64,000 nucleotides of DNA, taken from assembly GCF_028737255.1 (NCBI RefSeq), contig NZ_JAQZAN010000002.1, positions 310,001-374,000 of the forward strand, read 5' to 3'. Origin of the DNA: Actinomycetospora straminea (GTDB taxonomy: Bacteria > Actinomycetota > Actinomycetes > Mycobacteriales > Pseudonocardiaceae). How positions within the stretch are numbered: the stretch's first letter is position 1; every line of letters begins with the position of its first letter. Shown in pieces: positions 53,068-63,211 of this stretch. The notes below the pieces were generated by a model that searched no databases, was not told the origin of the DNA, and saw only the letters and a program-made list of their open reading frames with translations. Position numbers and translations under genes: made by a program.

Positions 53068-54095
53068 TCGACCTTGAGCTCCCGGTTGATCAGCTCGTCA
53101 CCGACCTCCTTGGCCGACACCTCGCCGTCGCACACCCGCCGCACCGCGTCCACGATCGGGGTGTCGACGCCGTGGCGGCGGGCCAGCTCGCTGATCGCGT
53201 CGCACGACTTCACGCCCTCGGCGACCTGCCCGTGGTTGGCCTCCTCGGCCTCGGCCACGCTCAGCCCGCGCCCCAGCGCCTCGCCGAACCGGCGGTTGCG
53301 CGACAGCGGCGAGGAGCAGGTCGCGACCAGGTCGCCCATGCCCGCGAGGCCGGCGAGCGTCAGGGGCTCGGCCCCCAGCGCGACCGCGAGCCGGGAGATC
53401 TCGGCGAGCCCGCGGGTGATCAGCGAGGCCATCGTGTTGTCGCCGTAGCCGAGGCCCACCGCGGTCCCGCACGCGAGGGCGATGACGTTCTTGCACGCCC
53501 CGCCGAGCTCGCAGCCCACGACGTCGGTGTTGGTGTAGGGCTTGAAGTAGCCGGTGGAGCAGGCGTGCTGCACGGCGACCGCGCGGTCGTGGTCGCGGCA
53601 GGCGACGACGGTCGCGGTCGGCTGCTCGGCGGCGATCTCGCCCGCGAGGTTGGGCCCGGACACCACCGCGACACGGTCGGCGCCGGCGTCGGTGACCTCG
53701 CAGATCACCTCGCTCATCCGCAGCAGCGTGCCGCGCTCGACGCCCTTCGCGAGGCTCACCAGCGTGACGCCCTCGGGCAGGTGCGGGCGCCAGTGCTCGA
53801 GGTTCTCGCGCAGCCGCTGGGCCGGGAGGGCCAGCACGACGGCCTCGGCGCCGGCGAGCGCCTCGTCGGCGTCGTTGGTGGCGGCGAGCTCCGCCGGCAG
53901 GGTCACGTCGGGCAGGTACTCGGGGTTGCGGTGCTCGCGGTTCACCGCCGCGGCGACCTCGGCCCGCCGCGCCCACAGCGTCACGGGCGTGCCGGCGTCG
54001 GCCAGGACCTTGGCGAACGTCGTGCCCCAGGATCCGGCGCCGAGCACGGCGACCCGCCGCAGGGGCGCCACGCCGTCGGGGGGTGTCGTGCTCAC
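53064..54095 (-). CDS. gpsA: Glycerol-3-phosphate dehydrogenase [NAD(P)+]
   Basis: The 343-residue protein has the Rossmann motif [41 protein letters not shown], the substrate-binding [35 protein letters not shown] and a C-terminal [13 protein letters not shown]. It makes sn-glycerol 3-phosphate for phospholipids. The GTG overlaps the plsC stop (GTGA), and its stop overlaps the HATPase start, so three genes are translationally chained. Confidence 0.96.
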   Translation of the reverse strand: MSTTPPDGVAPLRRVAVLGAGSWGTTFAKVLADAGTPVTLWARRAEVAAAVNREHRNPEYLPDVTLPAELAATNDADEALAGAEAVVLALPAQRLRENLEHWRPHLPEGVTLVSLAKGVERGTLLRMSEVICEVTDAGADRVAVVSGPNLAGEIAAEQPTATVVACRDHDRAVAVQHACSTGYFKPYTNTDVVGCELGGACKNVIALACGTAVGLGYGDNTMASLITRGLAEISRLAVALGAEPLTLAGLAGMGDLVATCSSPLSRNRRFGEALGRGLSVAEAEEANHGQVAEGVKSCDAISELARRHGVDTPIVDAVRRVCDGEVSAKEVGDELINRELKVE

Positions 54096-54841
54096 TTCTC
54101 GCTGCTCCGCGATCCCCGCACGGGAGCCGGCACCGGCTCGCCGCGGACCTCGCCGAGCAGCGCGCGCACGGCGGTCATCATGCGGTCGGTGGCCTCGCGC
54201 AGCGCCGCGACCTCCACGCTGCGCTCGCCTCCGGGCTCGGCGTCGCGGACCCGCGCGCGCAGGTCGTCCATGGGGATCGGCGCGCCGGCCCGCACGGTGA
54301 TCGTCTTGCGGAGCGAGGGCCGGAAGCGGCGCCGGTAGTGGTCGTAGACCGACAGGGTGCCCCAGTGCACGACCGGGACCACCGGGACGCCCTCGCCCTG
54401 CAGCGCCAGGCGCGCCGCGCCGGAGCGGGCCGCCATCGGCCACCCGGCCTCGTCGCGGGTGATCGTGCCCTCCGGGTAGATGACCACGACGCCGTCGTCG
54501 TCGAACGACGCGCGCGCCGCCTCGAGGCTGGCCCCGGCCTCGGCGGAGCCGCGGCTCACCGGGATCTGGCGGCTGCCGCTCAGCGTGCGGCCGAGGACGG
54601 GGACCTTCCACAGCGACGCCTTCGCGAGGAAGCGCGGCACCCGTTTGGCGCGGTGCACGAAGACCGCGGTGTACACGGGGTCGAGGTACGAGACGTGGTT
54701 GCACACGAGCAGCGCGGGCCCCTCCGCGGGCACGTGCTCGAGGCCCTCCATGCGGCGCCTGGCCAGCAGCACGGTGAGCGGATAGAAGACCGCGGCCGCC
54801 AGGGCCACCCACGGCCCGCCCTTCTCGCGCGCCCGTGCCAC
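54092..54841 (-). CDS. plsC: 1-acyl-sn-glycerol-3-phosphate acyltransferase
   Basis: The 249-residue protein has one N-terminal hydrophobic stretch ([16 protein letters not shown]), the acyltransferase motif NHVSYLDP (H-x4-D) near residue 48 and YPEGTITRD near 120. It converts lysophosphatidate to phosphatidate at the inner face of the membrane. The GTG follows GGAGG. It is coupled to gpsA, which supplies the glycerol phosphate for the same pathway. Confidence 0.93.
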   Translation of the reverse strand: MARAREKGGPWVALAAAVFYPLTVLLARRRMEGLEHVPAEGPALLVCNHVSYLDPVYTAVFVHRAKRVPRFLAKASLWKVPVLGRTLSGSRQIPVSRGSAEAGASLEAARASFDDDGVVVIYPEGTITRDEAGWPMAARSGAARLALQGEGVPVVPVVHWGTLSVYDHYRRRFRPSLRKTITVRAGAPIPMDDLRARVRDAEPGGERSVEVAALREATDRMMTAVRALLGEVRGEPVPAPVRGSRSSEK

Positions 54842-55031
54842 CGGCTCGCCACCTCCGCTGCGTTTCGATGCTGCCGTGTTCGACGCTGCCGTCGATCCGG
54901 CGTTCGGTTCGGGCGCGGACGAGTCCGCCCCGACGCGCGCAGTCTCTCCCGGGCCCGGCGAGCGGTCCAGCGAGACCCGCCACCGTCACTCGCTCCGTCC
55001 CCGCTGCGCCGATCGGGGGCAGACTGGGGCC

Positions 55032-55736
55032 GTGGACGTCGCGGTCGACCTGGTGGTGCCGGTCAAGGAGCTGCGCCGCGCCAAGTCACGTCTCGCGCCG
55101 GCGGTCGCCGACCTCCCCGGCGACGACGCCGACCGCGAGCAGGCGCATCGCGCCCTCGCGCTCGCCCTGGCCCGCGACACCCTGCGCGCCGCCCGCGCCG
55201 CGCACCGCGTCGGGCGGCTGGTCGTCGTCACCGCCGAGCCCGCCGAGCGCCTCGGTGCCGGCGGCGAGCTCGTCCGCGACGAGGGCGGCGGGCTCAACGC
55301 CGCCGTCCGGCGCGGCGCGGCGCACCTGCACGGGGCCGGCGCCCGGGCCGTCGCCGCCCTGCAGGCCGACCTGCCCGCCCTGCGGCCCGAGGAGCTCGAC
55401 GACGCGCTGCGCCGCGCGTCGGCCCTGTTCGCCGGCGGGGCCGGCGCGGCCTTCGTCGCCGACCACGCCGGCACGGGCACGACGCTGCTGGTCGCGGCCC
55501 CCGGGCGCCCGCTGCGCCCCCGCTTCGGTCCCGGCTCGGCGTGGGCGCACGCCCGGTCCGGCGCGGTCGCCCTCGACGGCGACTGGCCGGGGCTGCGCGG
55601 TGACGTCGACACCGTGGCCGACCTCGCCCGCGCCCGCGCGCTGGGCACCGGACCGGCGACCTCGGCCTGGTGCGACGACCACGCCGCCCGCTCCGTCACC
55701 GACCACGCCCCGGCCCCGACGCCCGGCGGCTACTGA
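55032..55736 (+). CDS. fbiD: Phosphoenolpyruvate/2-phospho-L-lactate guanylyltransferase (coenzyme F420 synthesis)
   Basis: The 234-residue protein begins [19 protein letters not shown], the CofC/FbiD nucleotide-binding motif, and contains [16 protein letters not shown] and [13 protein letters not shown], matching the GTP-transferase fold. In actinobacteria it activates PEP with GTP in the first step of F420 tail assembly. The GTG has CAGACT six bases upstream and no ribosome site, so it is probably leaderless. It is divergent from plsC-gpsA and upstream of ppk, as in mycobacteria (Rv2983). The C-terminus ends in a short Pro-rich tail. Confidence 0.92.
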   Translation: MDVAVDLVVPVKELRRAKSRLAPAVADLPGDDADREQAHRALALALARDTLRAARAAHRVGRLVVVTAEPAERLGAGGELVRDEGGGLNAAVRRGAAHLHGAGARAVAALQADLPALRPEELDDALRRASALFAGGAGAAFVADHAGTGTTLLVAAPGRPLRPRFGPGSAWAHARSGAVALDGDWPGLRGDVDTVADLARARALGTGPATSAWCDDHAARSVTDHAPAPTPGGY

Positions 55737-55776
55737 CCCGGGCCCAGGGGCGAGGCGGGACGACGCGCCACGACGC

Positions 55777-55809
55777 GGGGCCCGGGAGCACGGTGTGCTC
55801 CCGGGCCCC
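55777..55809. terminator. Strong bidirectional terminator hairpin
   Basis: Perfect 15-bp arms (ggggcccgggagcac and complement) surround a GGT triloop. It begins 40 bp after the fbiD stop and ends 12 bp before a stop codon in the alternate frame of the DUF6777 gene, so it can serve both converging genes. Confidence 0.85.
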
Positions 55810-55955
55810 CACGCCTCCCGATCAGCCCTGGGTCTCCTCGGCCGAGGCGCCGGTCGCACCGGTCCCACCGGCCCCGGACGTCCCGCCGGATCCGCCGGAC
55901 CCGCCGTCGGCGGGCGTCCCGCCGCCGGCGTCGGGGGACGTGCCGCCGCCGGTGG

Positions 55956-57557
55956 TCAAACCACCGGCCCGCCGGCCTCCCCGGAGGCCTCGTCGGCGCC
56001 GCGCGGGGACGCCGGATCGATCGGGCGCGGGGTGAACGGGGGGTCGATCGGCACGGTCGGGGTCGGGATCCCCGGGTGCGCCGGTCCCCCGCCGGGCCGC
56101 CCGGGTGCGGGCACGTTCGTCCCGTCCGGCAGGACCCGCCCGCCGTCGGGCAGGGTGGTCTCCTGCCGCTCGCTGCCGTCCGGGTTGCGGACCCGCCCGC
56201 CGGCGTCGGTGATGACGCCACCGGTGATCGTGCCGGTGACGATGTTCACCGGCTTCCCCTCCGGCGCGTAGAGCACGAGGGTGTCCTCGCCGCGCGGATT
56301 GTCGGTCAGCACGGTGACGAAGCCGTCGTGGCCGCGGATCACCGTCAGGCCCTCGATCGGCCGGATCTCGCGCCCGCTCCCGTCCGTCAGGGTGCCGTCC
56401 GGGGCGAGGAGGATGACCTCGCCGCCCTGCTCCGTGAGCGGCACCTCGTCCCGCGGCGAGCCGTCGCGGTTGCGATAGGTGCCGTTCGCGTCGCGGTAGC
56501 CGCCGTCGGGCAGCGGGGTGCTGCCCGCGGGCACGGGCGGCAGGTCGACGATGCGCCCGTCCGGCCGCTGGAGACGCCCGTCGGACAGGACGACCGACCC
56601 GTCCCAGGTGAACGTCCCGGTGAGCGGCGGCGTCGACGGTGTGCCGGGCGTGCCGCCGGTGCCGCCGTCCGGCTCGACCGGGATCGGGGTGCCGTCGGGG
56701 CCGGGCGTGCCACCCGTGCCGCCGGTGCCGCCGTCGGGCTCCACCGGGATCGGGGCGCCGCCGGTGCTCCCGTCCGGCTCCACGGGGACCGGGCCGCCGC
56801 CCGTGGTGTCCGGCCGACCCGGCTGCGCGACGGGGCCCTGCCCGACCGGGTCGTGGACGACGAGGGTCGTGATCGGTGTCGCGGCCGGGACGACCGTGGT
56901 CACGGCCGGGTCCGAGCTCGTGCCCGGGGTCAGCGGGTTGCCCGAGAAGCACTTGACCACCGGCTGCCCGTAGCTGTTGACGAACACCGCGGTCCCGGCG
57001 GCCAGCACCGACGGCGTCGGGACCGACACCCCGCCCCGGTAGCCGTGGTCGACCACCGCGGTCTCGGTCCGCAGCACCACCGGTGTCAGGCTCTTGACGA
57101 AGGCCGGGACGCGGTCGGGCGTGGTGCGCTGCACCTGCGCCCACACGGCCGCCCGGGCGGGGTCGGCCGCCAGCGCGGCGATCAGCGCGTCGGCGTCGCA
57201 GACGGGCGCGGCCGGGTCGGCGGCGTACATCTCGGGGGTGTCGCCGTCCTGCTCGCCGCCGGCCCCGGGCACGGGGGCCACCCCGGGTCGGTCGGTGCCG
57301 ACCGGCGAGGCGAAGGGGTTCTCCCCGGCGTAGGAGACCGGCTGGTAGCGCACCGGCTCGGCGCGGTCGACGCCGTCGAGGACGACCGCCGTCCCGGCCG
57401 CCGCGGCCAGCGCGACCACTGCGGCGGCCAGCGTCCTCCACCGCCGTCGCCGGGGAGGTGACGGCGGCGACCCGGCGGGCGGAACCGGGGGTGGCGGCGC
57501 CGTCCCCGACGCCGTGACGGGCAGCGGCCGGGTGTGCGGGTCGATCGTGGAGGTCAT
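55956..57557 (-). CDS. DUF6777 domain exported protein, 3' end possibly frameshifted
   Basis: The 533-residue protein has a Pro/Arg-rich cytoplasmic start, one membrane segment (LAAAVVALAAAAGTAVVL, about 42-60), a DUF6777-like region (RYQPVSYAGENPFASP ... VPAFVKSLTPVVLRTETAV ... CFSGNPLTPG, about 70-205), a Gly/Pro linker with PVEPDGGTGG repeats, and a C-terminal half of short LPDGG/DANGTYRNRDG beta-repeats. The ATG follows GAAGGA. The frame stops at 55956, but an adjacent frame continues with the same Gly/Pro/Thr composition to 55822, 12 bp from a strong terminator, so one base may have been lost near the 3' end. Function unknown. Confidence 0.75.
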   Translation of the reverse strand: MTSTIDPHTRPLPVTASGTAPPPPVPPAGSPPSPPRRRRWRTLAAAVVALAAAAGTAVVLDGVDRAEPVRYQPVSYAGENPFASPVGTDRPGVAPVPGAGGEQDGDTPEMYAADPAAPVCDADALIAALAADPARAAVWAQVQRTTPDRVPAFVKSLTPVVLRTETAVVDHGYRGGVSVPTPSVLAAGTAVFVNSYGQPVVKCFSGNPLTPGTSSDPAVTTVVPAATPITTLVVHDPVGQGPVAQPGRPDTTGGGPVPVEPDGSTGGAPIPVEPDGGTGGTGGTPGPDGTPIPVEPDGGTGGTPGTPSTPPLTGTFTWDGSVVLSDGRLQRPDGRIVDLPPVPAGSTPLPDGGYRDANGTYRNRDGSPRDEVPLTEQGGEVILLAPDGTLTDGSGREIRPIEGLTVIRGHDGFVTVLTDNPRGEDTLVLYAPEGKPVNIVTGTITGGVITDAGGRVRNPDGSERQETTLPDGGRVLPDGTNVPAPGRPGGGPAHPGIPTPTVPIDPPFTPRPIDPASPRGADEASGEAGGPVV

Positions 57558-57788
57558 CGCGGGTCCTTCGTCCGGGACGTGACGACGGCCGGTACGGCCG
57601 CCCGCCGCGGGACCGGGCCGGCCCGCGGACGCCCCCGACGCTAGGAACGCCGCGGTGCCCGGCCGACGGGACGACCTCCCCATCTTGGGCCGCGCGACCC
57701 CCTATCCCGCGCCCGTCCCGCGCCGTCGGGCGTGGGACGGGTCGCGGTCGCTCGCGACCTGCCCCGGCCTCGGGCACCATCGGACGTC

Positions 57789-60131
57789 GTGAGCCATCCC
57801 GCCTCGTCCGCGACGTCCACGGCCGCCCCCGCCGACGAGACCCACGGCGCGCACGAGGCGCCCGAGCGGGAGGCGGACGGCGCGGACGGCGCGCACGCCG
57901 ACCTCGCCGACCTCGCCGACCGCACCGGCCCCCGCCCGCCCGCCCCCGCGGACGAGACCAGCCCCAGCGTGCGCCGCACCCCCGGTGCCCCGGCCGCCCC
58001 GACCGCGGGCCCGGCCGCCGCCGCCGACCTGCCCTCGGACCGCTACGACAGCCGCGAGCTGTCGTGGCTCGAGTTCAACGCGCGGGTGCTGGCGCTGGCC
58101 GAGGACCCCAGCCAGCCGCTGCTCGAACGGGCGAAGTTCCTCGCGATCTTCGCGTCGAACCTCGACGAGTTCTACATGGTCCGCGTGGCGGGGCTGAAGC
58201 GGCGCGACCAGGCCGGGCTCGCCGTGCGCGGCGCCGACGGCCTGACCCCGCGCGAGCAGCTCGCACGCATCTCCGCCCGCACCCAGGAGCTCGCGCACAA
58301 GCACGCCCGGGTGTTCCTCGACGAGGTCGACCCGGCGCTCGCCGAGGCCGGCATCCACATCATCGACTGGTCGCAGGTCACCGACGCCGCGCGCCCGCGC
58401 CTGTCGGACTGGTTCGCCCGCCAGGTCTTCCCGGTGCTCACCCCGCTGGCCGTCGACCCCGCGCACCCGTTCCCCTACATCTCCAACCAGTCGCTGAACC
58501 TCGCGGTCGCCGTCCACGACCCGGAGACCGGCACCGAGCACTTCGCCCGCGTCAAGGTGCCGAACAACGTGCCGCGGCTGGTGCGGGTGGGGCGCGTCCC
58601 CGATCCCGGCGCCGACGGCGACGGGGTCGGCGACACCGACCGCCAGGCCTGGTTCCTGCCCATCGAGGACCTCATCGCCGAGAACCTCGACCAGCTCTTC
58701 GAGGGCATGCGGGTCACCGAGCACCACGTCTTCCGCGTCACGCGCAACGCCGACCTCGAGGTCGAGGAGGACCGCGACGAGGACCTGCTGCAGGCCCTCG
58801 AGCGGGAGCTGGCGCGGCGGCGCTTCGGCCCGCCGGTGCGCCTCGAGATCACCGACACCATGAGCGAGCACATGCTCGAGCTGCTGCTGCGCGAGCTCGA
58901 CGTCGACCCGCACGACGTCGTCAAGGTGCCGGGCCTGCTGGACCTCTCGGCGCTCATGGAGCTGCAGGGCCTCAACCGGGCCGAACTCAAGGACCCGGTG
59001 TTCGTGCCGGCCACCCACCCCGCGTTCAGCGAGGGCGAGACGCCGAAGAGCGTGTTCGCGACGCTGCGCGAGGGCGACGTGCTCGTGCACCACCCGTACG
59101 ACTCGTTCTCCACGAGCGTCCACCGCTTCATCGAGCAGGCCGCCGCCGACCCCAAGGTGCTGGCGATCAAGCAGACGCTCTACCGCACCTCCGGCGACTC
59201 CCCGATCGTCGAGTCGCTGATCGACGCCGCCGAGGCCGGCAAGCAGGTCGTGGCAGTCGTGGAGATCAAGGCGCGGTTCGACGAGCGGGCCAACATCGGC
59301 TGGGCCCGCGCGCTGGAGCGGGCGGGCGTGCACGTCGTGTACGGCCTCGTCGGGCTCAAGACCCACTGCAAGGCCGTCCTGGTCGTCCGCCAGGAGGGCT
59401 CGACGATCAAGCGGTACTGCCACCTGGGGACCGGCAACTACAACCCGAAGACCGCCCGGCTCTACGAGGACATGGGCGTGTTCACCGCCGACGAGACGGT
59501 GGCCGCCGACCTCACCGACCTGTTCAACGTGCTCACCGGCTACGCCCGGCGCACCGCGTACCGCAAGCTGCTGGTCGCGCCCTACGGGCTCCGGCGCGGC
59601 GTCGTCGAACGGATCGACGGCGAGCGCGAGCGGGCCGAGCGCGGGGAGCGCGCCGGCGTCCGGATCAAGGTCAACGGGCTGGTCGACGAGCAGGTGATCG
59701 ACGCGCTCTACCGCGCCTCGGCGGCCGGGGTGCCGGTCGACCTCGTCGTGCGCGGCCTGTGCTCCCTGCGCGCGGGCGTGCCCGGGCTGTCGGAGAACAT
59801 CCGGGTGCGCTCGGTGCTCGGGCGCTTCCTCGAGCACTCACGGATCTTCCACTTCGTGGGCGCCGACGAGCACTGGATCGGCAGCGCCGACATGATGCAC
59901 CGCAACCTCGACCGCCGGGTCGAGCTGCTCGTCCCGGTCACCGACCCGCGCCTGACCGCACAGCTCGACCACGTCCTGGACTCCGCGACGGCCCCGTCGA
60001 CGCGGTGCTGGGTCCTCCAGCCCGACGGCTCCTGGGACCCCTGGCCGGTCGCGTCCGGCCAGGACCACGAGGGGATGGCCGTCTGCGACCACCAGGTGCA
60101 GCTGCTCGCGCGCCGGCAGGGGGAGAAGTGA
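57789..60131 (+). CDS. ppk: Polyphosphate kinase 1
   Basis: The 780-residue protein has an Ala/Asp-rich N-terminal extension of about 80 residues, then the PPK1 N-domain ([38 protein letters not shown]), head domain, and the two phospholipase-D-like catalytic halves with [27 protein letters not shown] and the autophosphorylated histidine region [20 protein letters not shown]. It polymerises ATP gamma-phosphates into polyphosphate. The GTG start has no ribosome site and a CACCAT hexamer 8 bp upstream. Its stop overlaps mutT1 (GTGA). Confidence 0.96.
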   Translation: MSHPASSATSTAAPADETHGAHEAPEREADGADGAHADLADLADRTGPRPPAPADETSPSVRRTPGAPAAPTAGPAAAADLPSDRYDSRELSWLEFNARVLALAEDPSQPLLERAKFLAIFASNLDEFYMVRVAGLKRRDQAGLAVRGADGLTPREQLARISARTQELAHKHARVFLDEVDPALAEAGIHIIDWSQVTDAARPRLSDWFARQVFPVLTPLAVDPAHPFPYISNQSLNLAVAVHDPETGTEHFARVKVPNNVPRLVRVGRVPDPGADGDGVGDTDRQAWFLPIEDLIAENLDQLFEGMRVTEHHVFRVTRNADLEVEEDRDEDLLQALERELARRRFGPPVRLEITDTMSEHMLELLLRELDVDPHDVVKVPGLLDLSALMELQGLNRAELKDPVFVPATHPAFSEGETPKSVFATLREGDVLVHHPYDSFSTSVHRFIEQAAADPKVLAIKQTLYRTSGDSPIVESLIDAAEAGKQVVAVVEIKARFDERANIGWARALERAGVHVVYGLVGLKTHCKAVLVVRQEGSTIKRYCHLGTGNYNPKTARLYEDMGVFTADETVAADLTDLFNVLTGYARRTAYRKLLVAPYGLRRGVVERIDGERERAERGERAGVRIKVNGLVDEQVIDALYRASAAGVPVDLVVRGLCSLRAGVPGLSENIRVRSVLGRFLEHSRIFHFVGADEHWIGSADMMHRNLDRRVELLVPVTDPRLTAQLDHVLDSATAPSTRCWVLQPDGSWDPWPVASGQDHEGMAVCDHQVQLLARRQGEK

Positions 60132-61036
60132 CCGTCCACGCCGCCGGCGCCGTCCTCTGGCGCCCGACGTCCGACCCCGCCACGGACGGCGTCGAGGTGG
60201 CCGTGGTCCACCGCCCGCACCACCGGGACTGGAGCCTGCCGAAGGGCAAGGTCGACCCCGGCGAGACGCGGGCGGACGCCGCGGTCCGCGAGCTCGCCGA
60301 GGAGACCGGCTTCGCCGCGGTGCTGGGCCGGCACCTGCGCACGGTGCGCTACACGGTGAGCGGCGAGGAGAAGGTCGTCGAGTTCTGGGCGGCGCGCGCC
60401 GGCGCGGGGCAGTTCCACCCGGGCGACGAGACCGACGAGCTGCGCTGGCTCCCGCCCGCGGAGGCGTCGGCGCTCCTGAGCTACCCGTCCGACCGCGAGG
60501 TGCTGGCCGCCTTCACCGCGCGCCCGGCGGACCTGCGCACCCTGCTGCTCGTGCGCCACGCGCTGGCGGGCAGGCGCGCCGAGTGGGAGGGCCCGGACAG
60601 CGAGCGCCCCCTCGTCGACGAGGGCCGCGAGCAGGCGCAGCGCCTGGCCGCGCTGCTCGCGCGGTTCGGGGTGGAGGTGCTGCTCGCGGTGCCGAAGACC
60701 CGCTGCCGGCAGACGCTCGAGCCCTACGCCGAGGCCACCGGGCTGACGGTGCACGACGCCTCCGAGCTCGGCGACGGCGCGGTCGCGCGCGACGACGGCC
60801 CGGCGCGGGCGACGCTCGCGAAGCTCGTCGCCGGCGAGGCCACGGCGGCGGTGTGCGCCCAGGGCGACGGCATCCCCCACCTCGTGCGGGCGCTCGCCGC
60901 CGCGGCCGACGAGCCACCGGTCTCCGACCGCGACCTCACCGACCCGCCGTGCCGCAAGGGCAGCGTCTGGGTCCTGTCGTCCACCCCCGCCGGGGAGCTC
61001 GTCGCGGCCGACTACGTGCGCGACGCCGGGGTCTGA
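60128..61036 (+). CDS. mutT1: MutT1-type Nudix hydrolase with histidine-phosphatase domain
   Basis: The 302-residue protein has an N-terminal Nudix domain with [19 protein letters not shown] and RELAEETGF (complete GX5EX7REUXEEXGU box) and a C-terminal phosphoglycerate-mutase-like domain starting [12 protein letters not shown] (RHA instead of RHG) near residue 138. The layout is that of mycobacterial MutT1, which hydrolyses 8-oxo-(d)GTP and diadenosine polyphosphates. It overlaps the ppk stop by 4 bp, the conserved ppk-mutT1 pair. Confidence 0.94.
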   Translation: MTVHAAGAVLWRPTSDPATDGVEVAVVHRPHHRDWSLPKGKVDPGETRADAAVRELAEETGFAAVLGRHLRTVRYTVSGEEKVVEFWAARAGAGQFHPGDETDELRWLPPAEASALLSYPSDREVLAAFTARPADLRTLLLVRHALAGRRAEWEGPDSERPLVDEGREQAQRLAALLARFGVEVLLAVPKTRCRQTLEPYAEATGLTVHDASELGDGAVARDDGPARATLAKLVAGEATAAVCAQGDGIPHLVRALAAAADEPPVSDRDLTDPPCRKGSVWVLSSTPAGELVAADYVRDAGV

Positions 61037-61192
61037 GCCCGGTCCGACGAGATCTCCGTCGCCGGACGAACCGGTCACCGGAGCACGGACGGGGAGGGAT
61101 CGGGGCGCGCGCGGAGGGCCCTCCGACCTGGGTTAACGTCGGCGCGCCCCAGCCCCTCCCCCGTGCCCCCGAGCCCGCAGGAGCCCGCCCCG

Positions 61193-63145
61193 GTGCGTCC
61201 GTCGAACTCCCGGCGCGTCCGACAGGTCGTCCTCGTCGTCGTCGCGGCGGTCGTCCTCCTCGGCGTCAACGTCCCGCCTGCGTGGTCCTACCTCAGCGAG
61301 TGGCGCCACGAGCAGCTGATCAACAGCCCGGACTACGTGCGGCAGTACGGCCACTGGGACGTCGTCGACGTCCCCGAGGAGAGCCGGGTCAACGCGATCC
61401 ACGCGGCGCTGCTGTCGTCGGGCAAGGTCCTGCTGATCGCCGGGTCCGGCAACAAGGAGGACATGTTCGCGACGCGGGCGCTCAAGAGCCTGCTCTACGA
61501 CCCGGCCACCGGGGCGACGCGGATGATCCCGGTCCCCGACGACATGTTCTGCGGCGGCCAGACGACGCTGCCCGACGGCCGCCTCCTCGTCGCCGGCGGC
61601 ACCCAGCGCTACGAGAAGCTCGACGGCGCGGTCACCAACGCCGCGGGCGCGATGACCGTCAAGAACGAGGACCCGAACGTCCCGCGGGTGCTCCCCGCGG
61701 GGACGGTGTTCGTCGGCCCGACCGGCCTGCGCTACCGCGCGACGCAGGAGGTCCGCCTCGACCCGGCGCAGAAGACCGGGCAGGGCCGGCGCACGACGGT
61801 GACCGCGTCGGAGGAGCAGGTCTTCGTCGAGGCCGTGGACCCCGGGCCCGCCGCGGTCGTGCCGAATCCGGAGAAGTACCAGGTCGAGGGCCTGCCGCCC
61901 GACGTCGCGCGCAACGTCTACGGGCAGGGCCAGGCGATGACCCTGCGCAAGCAGGACTACCAGGGCACGGACCAGGCCTACACGTTCGACCCGGTCAGCG
62001 AGTCGTGGTCGCGCGTCTCGGACATGGAGTTCCACCGCTGGTACGCGACGCTGACACCGATGTCCGACGGCCGGGTGCTGACGACCGCCGGGCTCGACGG
62101 GGTCGGTGAGGTCCTCGCCGGGCAGACCGAGGTCTTCGACCCGACGACGAACGCCTTCACCGAGCGCCAGGACCTGCAGCACTACTTCCCGACCTACCCG
62201 GCGATCTTCGAGACGGCGCGGGCGGGGCGGATGGTCTACACGGGCGCCAACGCCGGCTACGGGCCGGCCGACCAGGGCCGCGAGCCCGGCTTCTGGGACC
62301 TCGACACCGGCGCCTTCACCGCGATCCCGGGCCTGCGCGACCCCGACCTGCTCGAGACGGCGGGCTCGGCGTTCATCGGCCCCGTCAACGATCAGGAGAT
62401 GGCCGTCGTGGGCGGCGGCGGGGTCGGCGAGAGCCCCCGCTCCACCGGACGGATCGACTACCTCGACCTCACCGACCCGGCGCCCCACTTCACGCCGGGC
62501 CCGGTGCTGCCCGAGGGCGTGCGGTACCCGAACCTCGTCGACCTGCCCGACGACACCCTGCTGATCTCGGGCGGCTCGCGGGACTACCGCGGCAAGGGCG
62601 GCACCAACAACCACATCGCCCGCCTGCTCCACCCCGACACCGGTGCGCTGACCCCTGCCGCCGACCCGGCCGTCGGGCGCGACTACCACACCGAAGCGCT
62701 GCTGCTGCCCGACGGCCGCGTGCTCACGGCCGGCTCGGATCCGCTGTTCGACGACGAGCAGAACCTCGTCCCGGGCACCTTCGAGCAGCGCATCGAGATC
62801 TACAGCCCGCCGTACCTGTTCCGGGGGGCGCGCCCGACGATCACCGCGGCCCCGCCGACCCTCGCCCGCGACCAGACCGCGACCGTCCCGACCCCCGACG
62901 CCGGGCACGTCCGCGCCGCCCGGCTGATCAAGGCGTCGACCGCGACCCACGTGACCACCACCGACATGCGCTCGGTGGCCCTGGACGTCGGCCCCGCCGC
63001 CGGCGGGGTGTCGGTGCACGTGCCCGAGAACCCGGCGCTCACCCCGCCCGGGCCGTACATGCTCTTCCTCGTCGACGACCGGGGCGTGCCGTCGGAGGCA
63101 AGGATGGTGACCGTGGGCCCGGGCCGCCGGGCGCTGCCGGACTGA
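61193..63145 (+). CDS. glxA: GlxA-like mononuclear copper radical oxidase, membrane anchored
   Basis: The 650-residue protein has a short basic start, one membrane anchor (QVVLVVVAAVVLLGVNVPPAW), and a seven-bladed kelch galactose-oxidase fold with a C-terminal DUF1929 domain. Likely copper/radical residues are all present: Cys in MFCGGQ (Cys of the Tyr-Cys crosslink), Tyr in RWYATLTPMSDG, Tyr-His in GRDYHTEALLLPDG, and His in TATHVTTTDMR. In Streptomyces GlxA oxidises an exported glycan made by CslA and is needed for hyphal tip growth. The GTG at 61193 follows AGGAG; GTG 61163 is possible. No cslA or sco chaperone is adjacent. Confidence 0.88.
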   Translation: MRPSNSRRVRQVVLVVVAAVVLLGVNVPPAWSYLSEWRHEQLINSPDYVRQYGHWDVVDVPEESRVNAIHAALLSSGKVLLIAGSGNKEDMFATRALKSLLYDPATGATRMIPVPDDMFCGGQTTLPDGRLLVAGGTQRYEKLDGAVTNAAGAMTVKNEDPNVPRVLPAGTVFVGPTGLRYRATQEVRLDPAQKTGQGRRTTVTASEEQVFVEAVDPGPAAVVPNPEKYQVEGLPPDVARNVYGQGQAMTLRKQDYQGTDQAYTFDPVSESWSRVSDMEFHRWYATLTPMSDGRVLTTAGLDGVGEVLAGQTEVFDPTTNAFTERQDLQHYFPTYPAIFETARAGRMVYTGANAGYGPADQGREPGFWDLDTGAFTAIPGLRDPDLLETAGSAFIGPVNDQEMAVVGGGGVGESPRSTGRIDYLDLTDPAPHFTPGPVLPEGVRYPNLVDLPDDTLLISGGSRDYRGKGGTNNHIARLLHPDTGALTPAADPAVGRDYHTEALLLPDGRVLTAGSDPLFDDEQNLVPGTFEQRIEIYSPPYLFRGARPTITAAPPTLARDQTATVPTPDAGHVRAARLIKASTATHVTTTDMRSVALDVGPAAGGVSVHVPENPALTPPGPYMLFLVDDRGVPSEARMVTVGPGRRALPD

Positions 63146-63164
63146 AGTCGTGCGCTTCGCGCTG

Positions 63165-63204
63165 GTGAGCAGAAAGGAGTGCTGGAGCACTCCTTTCTGC
63201 TCAC
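63165..63204. terminator. Near-perfect palindromic bidirectional terminator
   Basis: Perfect 19-bp arms (GTGAGCAGAAAGGAGTGCT and its complement) flank two bases, and the pairing extends outward with one mismatch. It lies between the converging stops of glxA and the siderophore-interacting protein gene. It is markedly less GC-rich than its surroundings. Confidence 0.8.
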
Positions 63205-63211
63205 GAGCGCG

